A stretch of 32,648 nt of DNA from Geobacter sp. UBA1603 (GCA_002322035.1 DCNF01000043.1:15258-47905); one strand, 5' to 3'; shown: positions 6,997-16,681, counted from the first letter of the stretch. Numbers and translations are program-made. Notes: generated by a model from the sequence alone, not told the origin.

Positions 6997-8478
6997 ATGG
7001 CACTGCGCGTCTACAACACCCTTACGGGCGAAAAAGAGATCTTCGTCCCCCTTATTCCCGGCAAGGCCGGCATGTACGTCTGCGGCGTCACCGTCTACGA
7101 TTACTGCCACATCGGCCATGCCCGGGCCTATATTTCCTTCGATGTCATCTACCGCTACCTGAAATTTTCCGGCTACGACGTTACCTACGTCCGCAACTAC
7201 ACCGACATCGACGACAAGATCATCAAGCGCGCCAACCAGGAAGGGACCGACTACCGCACCATCGCCGACCGCTACATCCAGGCCTTCGACGAGGATATGG
7301 CCCGTCTCGGCATGGAGAAACCCGATATCGAGCCCAAGGCCACCGATCACATCGGCGGAATCATTGCCATCATCAAGTCCCTGATTGCCAAAGGGTGCGC
7401 CTACGAGTCAGACGGCGACGTCTACTACGCCGTAGACACCTTTGCGGACTACCTGAAACTTTCCAAGCGCAGCATGGACGAGATGCAGGCAGGAGCGAGG
7501 GTCGATGTGGGGGAGAAAAAACGCAACCCGATGGACTTTGCCCTCTGGAAAGGCTCCAAGCCGGGAGAGCCCTGGTGGGAATCGCCCTGGGGCAACGGCC
7601 GGCCGGGGTGGCATATCGAGTGCTCGGCCATGAGCATGGAGTTCCTCGGAAAGACTTTCGACATCCACGGCGGTGGCAAGGACCTGGTCTTTCCCCATCA
7701 CGAAAACGAGATTGCACAAAGTGAGGCTGCCAACGGCTGCCGCTTCGTGCGTTACTGGCTGCACAACGGATTTGTCAATATCAATGCCGAGAAGATGAGC
7801 AAGTCACTGGGCAATTTTTTTACCATCCGCGACGTACTCGACCGTTTCGACCCCGAGACGCTGCGCTTTTTTATCCTGTCTGCCCACTACCGTTCACCAA
7901 TCGATTTTTCCGACCAGAACCTGGACGAGTCCCGGGCCGGGCTGGAGCGGATTTACTCTTGCCTGGCAGCCATGGATGCGGCCCTGAACGCCCCCGAACA
8001 GTCGGCCGAACTGCCGGCCATCGAGAACCTTTCCCCGACCGGGCTTGAGTTGCAGGAGCGGGTCGAGCAGTTCCCCCATCGGTTCGTCGAAGCCATGGAC
8101 GATGATTTCAACACCGCACAGGCAATCGGGGTACTGTTCGAAATCGTCCGGGCCGTCAACCGTTTTCTTGCCGAGACTCTTGACCCGACGCCTCTTGAAC
8201 TGGGGCTGATCGCCCACAGCCGTAAAATTTTCAGTCAAGCCGGCGCTGTCCTTGGCCTGTTCGGAACCAGACCGGCCGAATGGCTGGAACAGGTAAAAAC
8301 CTCCCGGGCCGGCCAGATCAACATCGCCCCCGAAGCAATCGAAGCATTGATCATCGAGCGGTCCGAGGCCCGCAAGGCCAGGGATTTCAAGCGTGGCGAC
8401 GAGATCCGCGACCTGTTGCTGGAGAAAGGGATCCAACTCCTTGATTCGCCCCAGGGAACAACCTGGAAGGTAAAATGA
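6997..8478 (+). CDS. cysS: Cysteinyl-tRNA synthetase
   Basis: 493 aa; ATG at 6997 with GGGAG about 8 bases upstream. A cytoplasmic class I synthetase charging tRNA-Cys. HIGH signature at residues 38-41 (CHIGHARAY) and KMSKS at 266-270. Zinc ligands are expected at C29, the Cys of HIECSAMSM, and the His/Glu of PHHENE. The N-terminal CGVTVYD block and the [26 protein letters not shown] and FVNINAEK regions match the family throughout. The C-terminal anticodon-binding region is complete and ends in [16 protein letters not shown]. It is slightly longer than the E. coli enzyme (461 aa). The PilZ gene overlaps its stop (ATGA), so at least part of the signalling block downstream may be read from the cysS promoter. 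Confidence 0.98.
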   Translation: MALRVYNTLTGEKEIFVPLIPGKAGMYVCGVTVYDYCHIGHARAYISFDVIYRYLKFSGYDVTYVRNYTDIDDKIIKRANQEGTDYRTIADRYIQAFDEDMARLGMEKPDIEPKATDHIGGIIAIIKSLIAKGCAYESDGDVYYAVDTFADYLKLSKRSMDEMQAGARVDVGEKKRNPMDFALWKGSKPGEPWWESPWGNGRPGWHIECSAMSMEFLGKTFDIHGGGKDLVFPHHENEIAQSEAANGCRFVRYWLHNGFVNINAEKMSKSLGNFFTIRDVLDRFDPETLRFFILSAHYRSPIDFSDQNLDESRAGLERIYSCLAAMDAALNAPEQSAELPAIENLSPTGLELQERVEQFPHRFVEAMDDDFNTAQAIGVLFEIVRAVNRFLAETLDPTPLELGLIAHSRKIFSQAGAVLGLFGTRPAEWLEQVKTSRAGQINIAPEAIEALIIERSEARKARDFKRGDEIRDLLLEKGIQLLDSPQGTTWKVK

Positions 8479-9173
8479 TGCCCCCCACCCACCCGATCAT
8501 CGCCATCTCCTACAGCGACGACACCCGGAACGCCCTGGCCGAAAGCGTTGCTCCGTTCGGCGTTACGGCGATCGGCTGCAGCGGTTTTAGCGAAGCCGAA
8601 GATCTGGCCCTGACCGGGATTTTCAACGGCATTCTGGTTGACTTGCAGTCGATCATTAAAGCCAAGGGCGATGAAAAACTCATCGCCTGCTCCCTGACCG
8701 GCTTCTATCCGACCCTGAGGGTACGGGCTCTTGGGTCGGTGCTGGTTCCGATGGCTATGCCGGGTGACGCGCGTCAGGACAAGAGCATCGCTGATTTTCT
8801 GAACAAGACCTGTGCAGCCTTCACCCCCCGACCACTTCGCCGGCATAAGCGCAAGGACCTGGGGCTGTCGGTGCTGGCCCGGCATGCCCGGAGAGAATTG
8901 CGCACCTTTGTCGCCAATCTTTCCTGGGGAGGTGCGTTTCTGGTCGATATGGCCAGTGACCAGTTCCAGCCAGGAGAGCCGGTCGAGCTTGTTGTAGGCG
9001 ATTCGGGCCTGATTGTTGATGCCTCCGTATGCTGGCTGCGCCCCTGGGGAGACCAGCGCCTGCCCGGATTCGGCGTCTGTTTCGGGGATCTGGCGGATCC
9101 CCAGACACAGCTGCTTTTGAATCTGCTCAAACATGACCGCTCCAATTCCCGGGACCGGATGGTTGCCCGGTAA
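8475..9173 (+). CDS. PilZ-domain c-di-GMP effector with divergent N-terminal domain
   Basis: 232 aa; ATG overlapping the cysS stop (a second ATG follows at 8478), with GGAAGG upstream. Residues 1-115 look like a degenerate receiver-type alpha/beta domain ([24 protein letters not shown]) without a clear phosphorylation triad. Residues about 118-215 form the PilZ domain, with the c-di-GMP signature RRHKR (122-126) and NLSWGG (148-153). It should bind c-di-GMP and act by protein contact. It is followed by CheX, a histidine kinase and a receiver protein, which suggests one signalling pathway. The target is unknown. Confidence 0.88.
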   Translation: MMPPTHPIIAISYSDDTRNALAESVAPFGVTAIGCSGFSEAEDLALTGIFNGILVDLQSIIKAKGDEKLIACSLTGFYPTLRVRALGSVLVPMAMPGDARQDKSIADFLNKTCAAFTPRPLRRHKRKDLGLSVLARHARRELRTFVANLSWGGAFLVDMASDQFQPGEPVELVVGDSGLIVDASVCWLRPWGDQRLPGFGVCFGDLADPQTQLLLNLLKHDRSNSRDRMVAR

Positions 9174-9215
9174 TGCACATTAATCCTGTTGAATTCACAC
9201 GAGGAGGACGAGAGT

Positions 9216-9722
9216 ATGCCACTTAATCCATCGGTTTACGATCAGCTCGGCATCACGGAAGAAGAACTCGTCAGGCACATGCACGATGACATTCAGGGGA
9301 TTTTCACGACCATGGTCGGCATTGAGGATCTGCTGCACCTTCCCCTGCAGGTTGACACCAGAACCCACTTCAGCGACTGTATCACCGCCATGGTAGGGTT
9401 CGCCGGTATTTACAACGGCCTGCTCTGCCTGCATGTCCCGGTCAAGCTGGCCCTGACATTCACCTCGCGGATGCTGGGAATGGACGTGGATGAGCTGAAC
9501 GAGGATGTCAACGATGCCCTGGGCGAGATCGCCAACATGATCGGCGGTTCTTTCAAGCACCACCTGTCCCGGGATGGCCACGAAATCAAGCTTTCAACCC
9601 CGTCGGTCGTCACCGGAAAGGAGTACGTGATCTCTTCCGGGTCGTCCGCCGACACCCTGTCGCTGATGTTTGATGCCGAGGAGGAGTGGTTCATGGTCAG
9701 CGTGGTCATCGAACCGGACTAG
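9216..9722 (+). CDS. CheX/CheC-like phosphatase
   Basis: 168 aa; ATG at 9216 with GAGGAGG upstream (9201-9207). The alpha/beta CheX fold is recognisable: VGFAGIYNGLLCLHVP (beta) and helix DALGEIANMIGGSFK. The phosphatase signature E104-x2-N107 (ExxN) is intact. CheX proteins dephosphorylate receiver domains; the likely substrate is the receiver-only protein at 11406-11786 two genes downstream (inference). No other chemotaxis genes are near, so this is probably a non-motility module. Confidence 0.88.
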   Translation: MPLNPSVYDQLGITEEELVRHMHDDIQGIFTTMVGIEDLLHLPLQVDTRTHFSDCITAMVGFAGIYNGLLCLHVPVKLALTFTSRMLGMDVDELNEDVNDALGEIANMIGGSFKHHLSRDGHEIKLSTPSVVTGKEYVISSGSSADTLSLMFDAEEEWFMVSVVIEPD

Positions 9723-9787
9723 CCTGCGCTTGATAATCACCAATTGGGTGATATGCTGTCTCTGATTACGTCATCTGCGAGGTCGGT

Positions 9788-11428
9788 GTGGAGTGGGAAT
9801 GCTGCTGGAACCGGAGTGTCATCGAGCTCGGTGACTGCCCGAACATCCTGGAGGGGGACGAGGATCTGCTTGATTCCCCCCGTCGCCGCATTCTCGAAAA
9901 ATGCAGTGACTGCGAACGATTCAGGCGCGATCTGGACCATTTCCAGGACAGCGGCCATCCGCTTGCTCCCGTATTCTCACTTGTTCACTCCGAGTATCAG
10001 CGCCAACGGCTCCACATCCAGTCCCTGATCAGTTTCCTCGACAACAAGACCCTTGAAATCCGCTTCCTGCACGAACTCGGATCCGTGCTGCAGAGCTCGG
10101 TCGACCTGGAGGAGGTGCTCTCGGTTGCCCTGACTGCCATTACCGCCGGCAAAGGATTCGGCATGAACCGGGCCTTTCTGCTGATGACCGAGCGTGAACA
10201 TGCCGTGCTGCGCGGCTATCTTGGCATCGGTCCACGCAATCTGGAGGAAGCGAGCCACATCTGGCAGGAAGTGTCAAGCCAGGACATGGATCTGCAGACC
10301 CTGGCCCAGAACTTCCGCCAAAATAAGCTTTCGGCTGAACGGGCCAAGTTCCATGACATTCTTGAGCGCCTTACGGTTCCGCTTTCCGCAACGGGCCATA
10401 TCGTTGTCAAAGCCCTTGACAGCAAAAAGCCGATGCTGGTCGAAGACGCCTTTCATCATCCCGATGTGGACCCATCCTTTGCAGCTCTCCTGGGTGTTGA
10501 CACGTTTCTGCTCATGCCGCTGATATCACGCAATCGGCGGGTCGGGATGATCATCGCTGACAACTGCATCACCCATCGCCGGATTACCGATGAAGATATG
10601 CATTCGATGGAGACATTCGCCTTTCCGGTGGCATTCGCCATCGAACGGGCAGCACTCTATGACCGCCTTCAGGTCGAGTTGAACCGGGTCACCGAAGCTG
10701 GCGTCAAGCTCAAGGAGCAGCAGGAACTGATCGTACGGATGGAAAAGATGGCCCTGGTGGGCCGGATAACCTCCAGCATCGCCCATTCGATCCGCAATCC
10801 GCTGATGATCATCGGCGGGTTTGCCCGCTCCATGCTCAAAAACTCGGAAAACGATCCCCGGCGTGACTTCATCGAATCGATCATCACCGAAACCCGCCAG
10901 TTGGAGGGGGTTCTGGACGAAATCCTGAACTACTCCGATTCACTCTACCCGACCCGCGACTACTGGGATATCAATCAGCTGATCGAATCGGCTGTCCGAG
11001 ACATCCAGGACCGGCTGGTCGCCAGTGGAGCGGAATGCCGGTTTTCGCCCCAGCCAGGGCTGCCGCTGGTGTATGTTGATTACAAGCAGGTTTCGTACTG
11101 TGTCCGCACGATTGTCAGTAGCGACATCGACGGCCGGGACGGAGGGGCCGTCACCATCCGCGTTCACCAGCAGGACGATACGATTCATCTTCATATTGAA
11201 GACCCACGGCGCATCGTTTCTGCCGATGAGCTAGAGGCTCTTCTTACACCTTTTGGCATAACCCACGACATGGGTTCGGGACTCGGCCTGGCACTCTGCC
11301 GGACAATGCTGGAAAAGCATGGGCTCCCGTTTCTCGTGGTCGCGCCCCCCCAGGGGGGCATAACCTACCGGATCATACTTCCCACCCGGAAGGAGGAGGA
11401 TCATCATGAACAGACTACTGGTAGTTGA
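9788..11428 (+). CDS. GAF-domain sensor histidine kinase with degenerate ATP-binding motifs
   Basis: 546 aa from GTG at 9788, with GAGG 5 bases upstream; no other usable start exists before the in-frame stop at 9749. Residues 1-45 are Cys-rich (C5, C6, C17, C39, C42: ECCW, GDCPN, CSDC), possibly a metal site. A GAF domain covers about 80-290. A coiled coil leads into HisKA with H333 (SIAHSIRNPLMII). The HATPase domain is odd: the N-box Asn is replaced (IVSSDID, S444/S445) and the DxGxG motif reads EDPRRI (471-476), while GSGLGL (496-501) is kept. ATP binding may be weak or lost. No TM helix, so cytoplasmic. It overlaps the receiver gene start by 23 bases. Confidence 0.92.
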   Translation: MEWECCWNRSVIELGDCPNILEGDEDLLDSPRRRILEKCSDCERFRRDLDHFQDSGHPLAPVFSLVHSEYQRQRLHIQSLISFLDNKTLEIRFLHELGSVLQSSVDLEEVLSVALTAITAGKGFGMNRAFLLMTEREHAVLRGYLGIGPRNLEEASHIWQEVSSQDMDLQTLAQNFRQNKLSAERAKFHDILERLTVPLSATGHIVVKALDSKKPMLVEDAFHHPDVDPSFAALLGVDTFLLMPLISRNRRVGMIIADNCITHRRITDEDMHSMETFAFPVAFAIERAALYDRLQVELNRVTEAGVKLKEQQELIVRMEKMALVGRITSSIAHSIRNPLMIIGGFARSMLKNSENDPRRDFIESIITETRQLEGVLDEILNYSDSLYPTRDYWDINQLIESAVRDIQDRLVASGAECRFSPQPGLPLVYVDYKQVSYCVRTIVSSDIDGRDGGAVTIRVHQQDDTIHLHIEDPRRIVSADELEALLTPFGITHDMGSGLGLALCRTMLEKHGLPFLVVAPPQGGITYRIILPTRKEEDHHEQTTGS

Positions 11429-11786
11429 CGATGAGGCGAACATCAGGCTGCTGTATGCCGAAGAGCTGAAGGACGAAGGGTACGATGTGGTTACGGCCGG
11501 CAGCATTGCCGAGGCCACCGAGAAACTCCAGGGTGGCAGCTTTGATCTGGCGGTGCTCGATATCAAGCTCAAAAACGAGAGCGGCATCGAACTGCTCCAG
11601 AAGTTGGTCAAGGAGCGCCATGAGATGCCGGTAATCCTCTGCTCGGCCTTTTCCTGCTACAAGGACGATTTTTCGGCCTGGCTGGCCGACGGCTATGTGG
11701 TCAAGTCGGGCGACCTGTCCGAACTGAAGCAGGAGATTGCCCGGGTGCTGGCCAAAAAGGCCCAGAAGGCCAAAGTCGGGCTGTAG
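11406..11786 (+). CDS. Receiver-only response regulator
   Basis: 126 aa; AGGAGG SD inside the end of the kinase gene. The CheY-like receiver is complete: acidic pair D8/D9, phospho-acceptor D52 (LAVLDIKL), switch S80 (ILCSAF), K100 (VVKSGD). The usual KPF is KSGD here. No output domain, so it acts by binding partners or as a relay. The overlap with the upstream kinase makes them a likely pair, with CheX as a candidate phosphatase. Confidence 0.94.
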   Translation: MNRLLVVDDEANIRLLYAEELKDEGYDVVTAGSIAEATEKLQGGSFDLAVLDIKLKNESGIELLQKLVKERHEMPVILCSAFSCYKDDFSAWLADGYVVKSGDLSELKQEIARVLAKKAQKAKVGL

Positions 11787-11820
11787 CGGCAATCATTCAC
11801 CTTCAGAACAGGAGCATTCT

Positions 11821-14325
11821 ATGAAAGCAGTCATCATGGCCGGCGGCTTCGGTACCCGCATCCAGCCCCTTACCAGCAGCATCCCCAAGCCGATGATTCC
11901 GCTCTTCAACCGGCCGATCATGCTGCACATCGTCGAATTGCTCAAAAAACACGATATTACCGAACTGGTGATGCTGCTCTACCACCAGCCGCTGGTGATC
12001 AAGAATTTCTTCCGCGATGGTTCAGATTTTGGCGTCAAGATCACCTATGTTACCCCGCTTCAGGACATGGGCACCGCCGGGGCGGTAAAAGCGGCCGAGA
12101 AATATCTGGACGAGCGTTTCATCGTGATCAGCGGTGACCTGCTGACCGACTTCAACCTGAAGAAGATCATTGACTTCCACCAGGAGAACAGGGCCAAAGC
12201 AACCATCACGCTGACATCGGTGAAGGATCCGCTCCAGTTCGGCGTGGTCATAACCGACAAAGAAAAGCGGATCACCCAGTTCCTGGAAAAACCGGGCTGG
12301 GGTGAGGTGATCTCCGATACGATCAACACGGGCATCTATGTGCTTGAGCCAGAGATTCTTACCCTGATTCCGGCCGGCGAGAACTTCGATTTTTCCCAGG
12401 ATCTGTTCCCGCTGCTGCTCGCCGGCAACGATGCTCTGTACGGTTACACAGCCAAAGGCTACTGGCGCGACATCGGCAATACCGACTCCTACCGTGAGGC
12501 CCATCACGACATTTTCAGGGGTAAAATCAACCTGAAGGTGGACGAGCCGAAACAGGATTTCGTGGGCAAGGACCTGCGGCTGGGAGCTGACGTCAACCTG
12601 GAACACCCGGCCGGCCTGGAAGGGACCGTGGTAATCGGTGACAACAGCCAGGTACTGGGGGATGTGAGGATCAAAGATTCGGTCATCGGCCGCAACTGCA
12701 CTGTCGAGGCCGGTGTGCGCCTGAACCGCTGCGTCATCTGGGACAACAGCTATGTCAAGAAGGGCGCGAAAATCACCGACAGCGTGATCTGTTCCAATGT
12801 CCGCGTCGGCACGGGCGCGGTGCTGGAGGAAGGGGTCATCGTAGCCGACGAAACCTCGATCGGCGACGAGACAACAATCAAGGCCGACGTTAAAATCTGG
12901 CCCCGCAAGATGATCGAGGCCGGTTCCACGGTTACCGCCAACCTGATCTGGGGAGAGAAATGGAAGAAGGCGCTCTTCGAGGGGGCGATCATCAAAGGGC
13001 TTTCCAACGTGGAGCTGACCCCCGAATTCGTGGCCAAGCTCGGCTGCGCCTACGGTACGTCGCTTCCCAAGGGCAGCTATGTGCTCGGCGGCCGCGATTC
13101 CAATCCCTCTTCGCGGATGCTCAAGCGCTGTTTCGTGGGGGGGTTGCTGTCGGCCGGCGTCAATGTCCGTGATATGAAAATGACCTCCCTGCCGCTCTTG
13201 CGCTACAAACTCAAGACCTTCGGCGAAGTCGGCGGCGTTCATTTCCGGCAGGCCCAGGATGACCCGGCAGCCTTGGAAATCGTTTTCCTGGACGGCGACG
13301 GACTCGACTTTTCAAGCAATATGGGCAAAAATGTGGAGCGTACCTTCTTCAAGGAGAACTTCCGCCGGGCGCACCATACCGAACCGGGGGTCCTGGTTGA
13401 CATCAACAATGTGGGCGATTTTTACCGGGAGGGATTCCTGCGGGCCCTGGACCGGGACGTGCTCAAGAAGGCCGCCTGCACCGTGGTGGTGGACTTCAGC
13501 TTTTCACCGGCCAGCCAGACCCTGCCCCAGCTTTTGAACAGCCTCGGCCTCAACATCATTGCCCTAAACGCCTATGTCGATGAAGGACGTGGTGTGCAAA
13601 CCACCGAGAAAGACGCCGCCCTGGGGCAGCTTTCCAAGATCGTCACCTCGCTCGGTGCCCAGGCCGGGTTCTGGCTCGACCCGACCGCCGAGGGGATCAC
13701 CCTGGTGGACGAAACCGGCACGATCTACAGCGGGGTCGAACTCTTGGCGCTGATGACCTCTCTCCTGATGAACTCGGGCCAGAAAGGGACGATTGCCATA
13801 CCGGTACAGGCTCCCTCGACCATCGAGCTGATGGCGGGTCAAAAGCGCTGCCAGGTTTCACGTACCAAAAGCACCGATCGGGCCATGCTGGAAGCCGCCA
13901 CGTCATCCGAGATCGTGATGGCCGGGACGACCGACGGACGATTTGCCTTTCCGCGCTTCCAGGCCGCCTTTGACGGCATGTTTGCCATCGCCAAGCTGAT
14001 GGAGCTGGCTGCCATCTGCTCCACACGTCTCTCCAGGGGACTTGAGGCTGCACCGACCCGCGCTTATCAGCAGACCTGCGTTCCCTGCGCCTGGGAGATG
14101 AAAGGTGGCATCATGCGCAAGATGAGCGAAGACAGCCTGGAAAAGGAGGCCACCTTCATTGACGGCATCAAGGTCCATTTCGGTGACGACTGGGCACTGG
14201 TGCTGCCGGACCAGTATCTCCCCTGCATCCATATCGTGGCCGAGGCCAAAGACCACAAAGGTGCCCAGAAACTGATGACTGAATATCAGAAAAAAGTCGA
14301 GCAGTGGAAGAAGGAGCTGGAATAG
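11821..14325 (+). CDS. Sugar-nucleotidyltransferase fused to a degenerate phosphomannomutase domain
   Basis: 834 aa; AGGAG SD 7 bases before the ATG. Residues 1-235 are an intact NTP transferase: AGGFGTRIQPLT, PKPM, GTAGAVK, SGDLLTDF, FLEKPGWGE. Residues about 255-395 are left-handed beta-helix hexapeptide repeats (VVIGDNSQVLGD, SVIGRNCTVEAG). Residues about 415-834 align with phosphomannomutases, but the active-site loops are changed: the phospho-Ser loop TASHNP reads RQAQDDP (476-482), the metal loop DGDADR reads DPTAEG (620-625), and the phosphate loop RPSGTEP reads LPDQYLP (795-801). The N-terminal domain probably makes a GDP-, ADP- or UDP-sugar; the C-terminal domain is probably a regulatory pseudoenzyme. 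Such fusions are known, e.g. in cyanobacteria. The stop overlaps the GH57 start. Confidence 0.92.
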   Translation: MKAVIMAGGFGTRIQPLTSSIPKPMIPLFNRPIMLHIVELLKKHDITELVMLLYHQPLVIKNFFRDGSDFGVKITYVTPLQDMGTAGAVKAAEKYLDERFIVISGDLLTDFNLKKIIDFHQENRAKATITLTSVKDPLQFGVVITDKEKRITQFLEKPGWGEVISDTINTGIYVLEPEILTLIPAGENFDFSQDLFPLLLAGNDALYGYTAKGYWRDIGNTDSYREAHHDIFRGKINLKVDEPKQDFVGKDLRLGADVNLEHPAGLEGTVVIGDNSQVLGDVRIKDSVIGRNCTVEAGVRLNRCVIWDNSYVKKGAKITDSVICSNVRVGTGAVLEEGVIVADETSIGDETTIKADVKIWPRKMIEAGSTVTANLIWGEKWKKALFEGAIIKGLSNVELTPEFVAKLGCAYGTSLPKGSYVLGGRDSNPSSRMLKRCFVGGLLSAGVNVRDMKMTSLPLLRYKLKTFGEVGGVHFRQAQDDPAALEIVFLDGDGLDFSSNMGKNVERTFFKENFRRAHHTEPGVLVDINNVGDFYREGFLRALDRDVLKKAACTVVVDFSFSPASQTLPQLLNSLGLNIIALNAYVDEGRGVQTTEKDAALGQLSKIVTSLGAQAGFWLDPTAEGITLVDETGTIYSGVELLALMTSLLMNSGQKGTIAIPVQAPSTIELMAGQKRCQVSRTKSTDRAMLEAATSSEIVMAGTTDGRFAFPRFQAAFDGMFAIAKLMELAAICSTRLSRGLEAAPTRAYQQTCVPCAWEMKGGIMRKMSEDSLEKEATFIDGIKVHFGDDWALVLPDQYLPCIHIVAEAKDHKGAQKLMTEYQKKVEQWKKELE

Positions 14326-16517
14326 TGCCCGCAACCCCCCTTGACATAGTCATCCTATGGCACATGCACCAGCCGTACTACAAAGACACCCTCAAGAACG
14401 AGTATGTCCTGCCCTGGACCTACCTGCACGGCATAAAAGATTATTTCGATATGCCGGCCATCGTTGAAGATACTCCCGGCGCGGTGGCTGTCTTCAATCT
14501 GGTACCGTCGCTGATCGAGCAGTTGCTCGACTATGCGGCAGGGACCGCTGTCGATCCGTTCCTGATCAAAGGGCGAGCCGCTCCGGCCGAGCTTTCAACT
14601 GACGACAGGATATTTCTGCTGGAGAATTTTTTCTCGGCCAACCGGCAGCGGATGATTGAGCCGCATCGCCGCTATCTGGAGCTGCTCTATATGGCCGGCG
14701 AAGGTAAGCCGGGTAGCGCCCGCGACCGGGTGCGCCACTTCAGCGAGCAGGACCTTCTCGATCTGCAGGTCTGGTTTTTCCTCTCCTGGACCGGCGAGGC
14801 CGCCCGGCGCCGCTACCCGGTTTTTGCCGAGCTAATCAACAAGGGAGAGCGGTTCAGCGCCGATGACAAAGAGCGGCTGTTCGCCGCCCAGCGGGAACTG
14901 CTGCAGGCGATCGTACCGCTTTACAAGAAACTTCAGGACCAGGGACGGATCGAGCTGGCTGTCTCCCCCTACTACCATCCGATTCTGCCGCTGCTCTGCG
15001 ATATCCGCTCTGCCCGCACCGCCATGCCGCAGGTGACGCTGCCGAGCGAGCCGCTTCAATGCCCGGAGGATGCCCGGGCCCATATCTGTCGCGGACTTGA
15101 GTATTTCGAACAGATCTTCGGCTTCCGGCCCCGCGGGATGTGGCCTTCAGAAGGGTCAGTCAGCGATGATGCCCTGGCGATCATTGCCGGGTGCGGCCTC
15201 GGCTGGATTGCAACGGATGAGGAAATTCTTGAAAAAAGCCTGCAGGGTGGATTGGGAGATCACAAAGAGCGACTTTATAACCCCTGGCGCTACAGCGGGC
15301 GGGGCGGGGAGGTCGGTGTTTTTTTCCGTGACCACCAGCTGTCCGATCTGGTCGGCTTCACCTATTCGCAGTGGGATGCCAACCGGGCTGCCCACGATCT
15401 CTGCAGCCGCCTCCAGACGATCAAGGGGCGCATCGGCGGAAGCAACCGGGTCGTGCCGATCATTCTGGACGGCGAAAATGCCTGGGAGTATTATCCGGAT
15501 AATGCCTACGAATTTCTCTCTCTGATGTACCGGACGATTGCCGAATCTCCCCAGCTTAACCTGACCACCTGTTCGGACGTGATCGGACGCAGCCATTTCG
15601 ACGGCCGTCTACAGCACATCCACCCCGGTTCCTGGATCAATGCCAGCTACGGGATCTGGATCGGTCATCCCGAAGAAAATGCCGGATGGGATCTGTTGGC
15701 CCGTGCCCGCCGGACAGCGATCGAGCACAATCAGGCCGTGGCTGAAGCGCTTGCGAGCGGACAGCCGACCGGCGACCCGACGGCAGAACAGATCTGCCGG
15801 GCACTCTATGCCGCCGAGGGCAGTGACTGGTTCTGGTGGTACGGCGATGACCATTTTTCACCACACAGCGACCGATTTGACCGGCTTTTCCGCCAGCACC
15901 TGATGAATATTTACCGCCTGCTTGGTCTGGAAGTTCCGGCTCCCCTGCTGGAGCCGATCAAGAAGCGCAGCCCGGCTGGGCTGGTCCGTGAACCGGCCGC
16001 CTTCATCGACCCTGATATCAATGGCCGTACCAGCGGGTACTTTGAGTGGCTCGCAGCCGGGTTATACGACCTGACCCGCCAGGGGTCGGCAATGCACTCT
16101 TCAGACCGGATGCTGCAGAGCTTTTATTACGGCTACAATCGGGATACACTTTTTTTCCGGGTGGACGCCATTCAGGAGTTCACCCGGCTATTACGGGAAA
16201 GTGACGTGCTCAATCTGCACCTGATCGCCGACCGTGAATATCGGCTGCCGCTGCAGATGCGCTGTGATGAGGGGCTGTTACTGGTCAGGGAGCGGGGGGC
16301 GTGGACCCCGACCCGCAATCATTGCCGCTGGAAAATTTTCAAGACCTGCGAGGTGGCGATTCCGCTCACGGCGCTGAAACTGGCACCCCGCAGCAAGCTG
16401 TTCGCCTCCCTGTCGCTCGTGCGCGACAACGAGGAAATTGGTCGCTGGCCTGCCGACGCTCCGCTGATGCTGTACTATGCCGGCCCGGACATAGAACTGG
16501 ACAATTGGTTGATTTAG
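14325..16517 (+). CDS. Glycoside hydrolase family 57 (amylopullulanase/alpha-amylase-like)
   Basis: 730 aa from GTG at 14325, sharing one base with the upstream TAG, with AAGGAG 8 bases before. GH57 regions: HMHQP (13-17), GMWPSEGSVSD, WIATDEEIL with probable nucleophile E299, FRDHQLSDLVGF (acid/base Asp D336 or D341), DGENAWEYYPDN (region 5, near 382). The C-terminal 170 residues are a beta-rich extra domain (SGYFEWLAAGLYD onwards) that closes the family's long form. No signal peptide, so cytoplasmic. It should act on alpha-1,4/1,6 glucans such as glycogen. The exact specificity (hydrolysis or transfer) cannot be read from sequence. Genes for a sugar-nucleotide synthase and GalT flank it. 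Confidence 0.93.
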   Translation: MPATPLDIVILWHMHQPYYKDTLKNEYVLPWTYLHGIKDYFDMPAIVEDTPGAVAVFNLVPSLIEQLLDYAAGTAVDPFLIKGRAAPAELSTDDRIFLLENFFSANRQRMIEPHRRYLELLYMAGEGKPGSARDRVRHFSEQDLLDLQVWFFLSWTGEAARRRYPVFAELINKGERFSADDKERLFAAQRELLQAIVPLYKKLQDQGRIELAVSPYYHPILPLLCDIRSARTAMPQVTLPSEPLQCPEDARAHICRGLEYFEQIFGFRPRGMWPSEGSVSDDALAIIAGCGLGWIATDEEILEKSLQGGLGDHKERLYNPWRYSGRGGEVGVFFRDHQLSDLVGFTYSQWDANRAAHDLCSRLQTIKGRIGGSNRVVPIILDGENAWEYYPDNAYEFLSLMYRTIAESPQLNLTTCSDVIGRSHFDGRLQHIHPGSWINASYGIWIGHPEENAGWDLLARARRTAIEHNQAVAEALASGQPTGDPTAEQICRALYAAEGSDWFWWYGDDHFSPHSDRFDRLFRQHLMNIYRLLGLEVPAPLLEPIKKRSPAGLVREPAAFIDPDINGRTSGYFEWLAAGLYDLTRQGSAMHSSDRMLQSFYYGYNRDTLFFRVDAIQEFTRLLRESDVLNLHLIADREYRLPLQMRCDEGLLLVRERGAWTPTRNHCRWKIFKTCEVAIPLTALKLAPRSKLFASLSLVRDNEEIGRWPADAPLMLYYAGPDIELDNWLI

Positions 16518-16590
16518 TTCGCTTTCGGTTCCACTGAAATCTAAATACGGGCGGCATAGCATGAGAATCCATATGCACGGCGCATGAGGG

Positions 16591-16677
16591 GCAGGGCACG
16601 AAGCGTACTGGAGCGTACGTTGAGTGTCCTGCGACGAGTGCAACACCGCAGGTGGGCCTCAGGCGAAGCCGTGGAGG
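16591..16677 (+). promoter_or_regulatory. Structured leader of galT: long hairpin plus SD-sequestering hairpin
   Basis: Hairpin 1: 16591-16599 pairs with 16624-16632 (9 pairs, one G-T); then tandem G-A mismatches (600-601 with 622-623), an A-T and a G-T pair; then CGTAC/GTACG around loop TGGAGC (609-614). Hairpin 2: CCTC (16657-16660) pairs with GAGG (16674-16677), the galT SD, around an inner GGC/GCC stem with GAA loop. The rest of the 164-base gap (16518-16681) has no gene. It could be a translational regulator, or a dispersed palindromic repeat that happens to lie here. Confidence 0.5.
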
Positions 16678-16681
16678 TAAC

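Noticed and set aside
9736..9752. Small hairpin ATCACC/GGTGAT between cheX and the kinase
   Set aside because: Six pairs with no T-run; too weak to call a terminator or operator.
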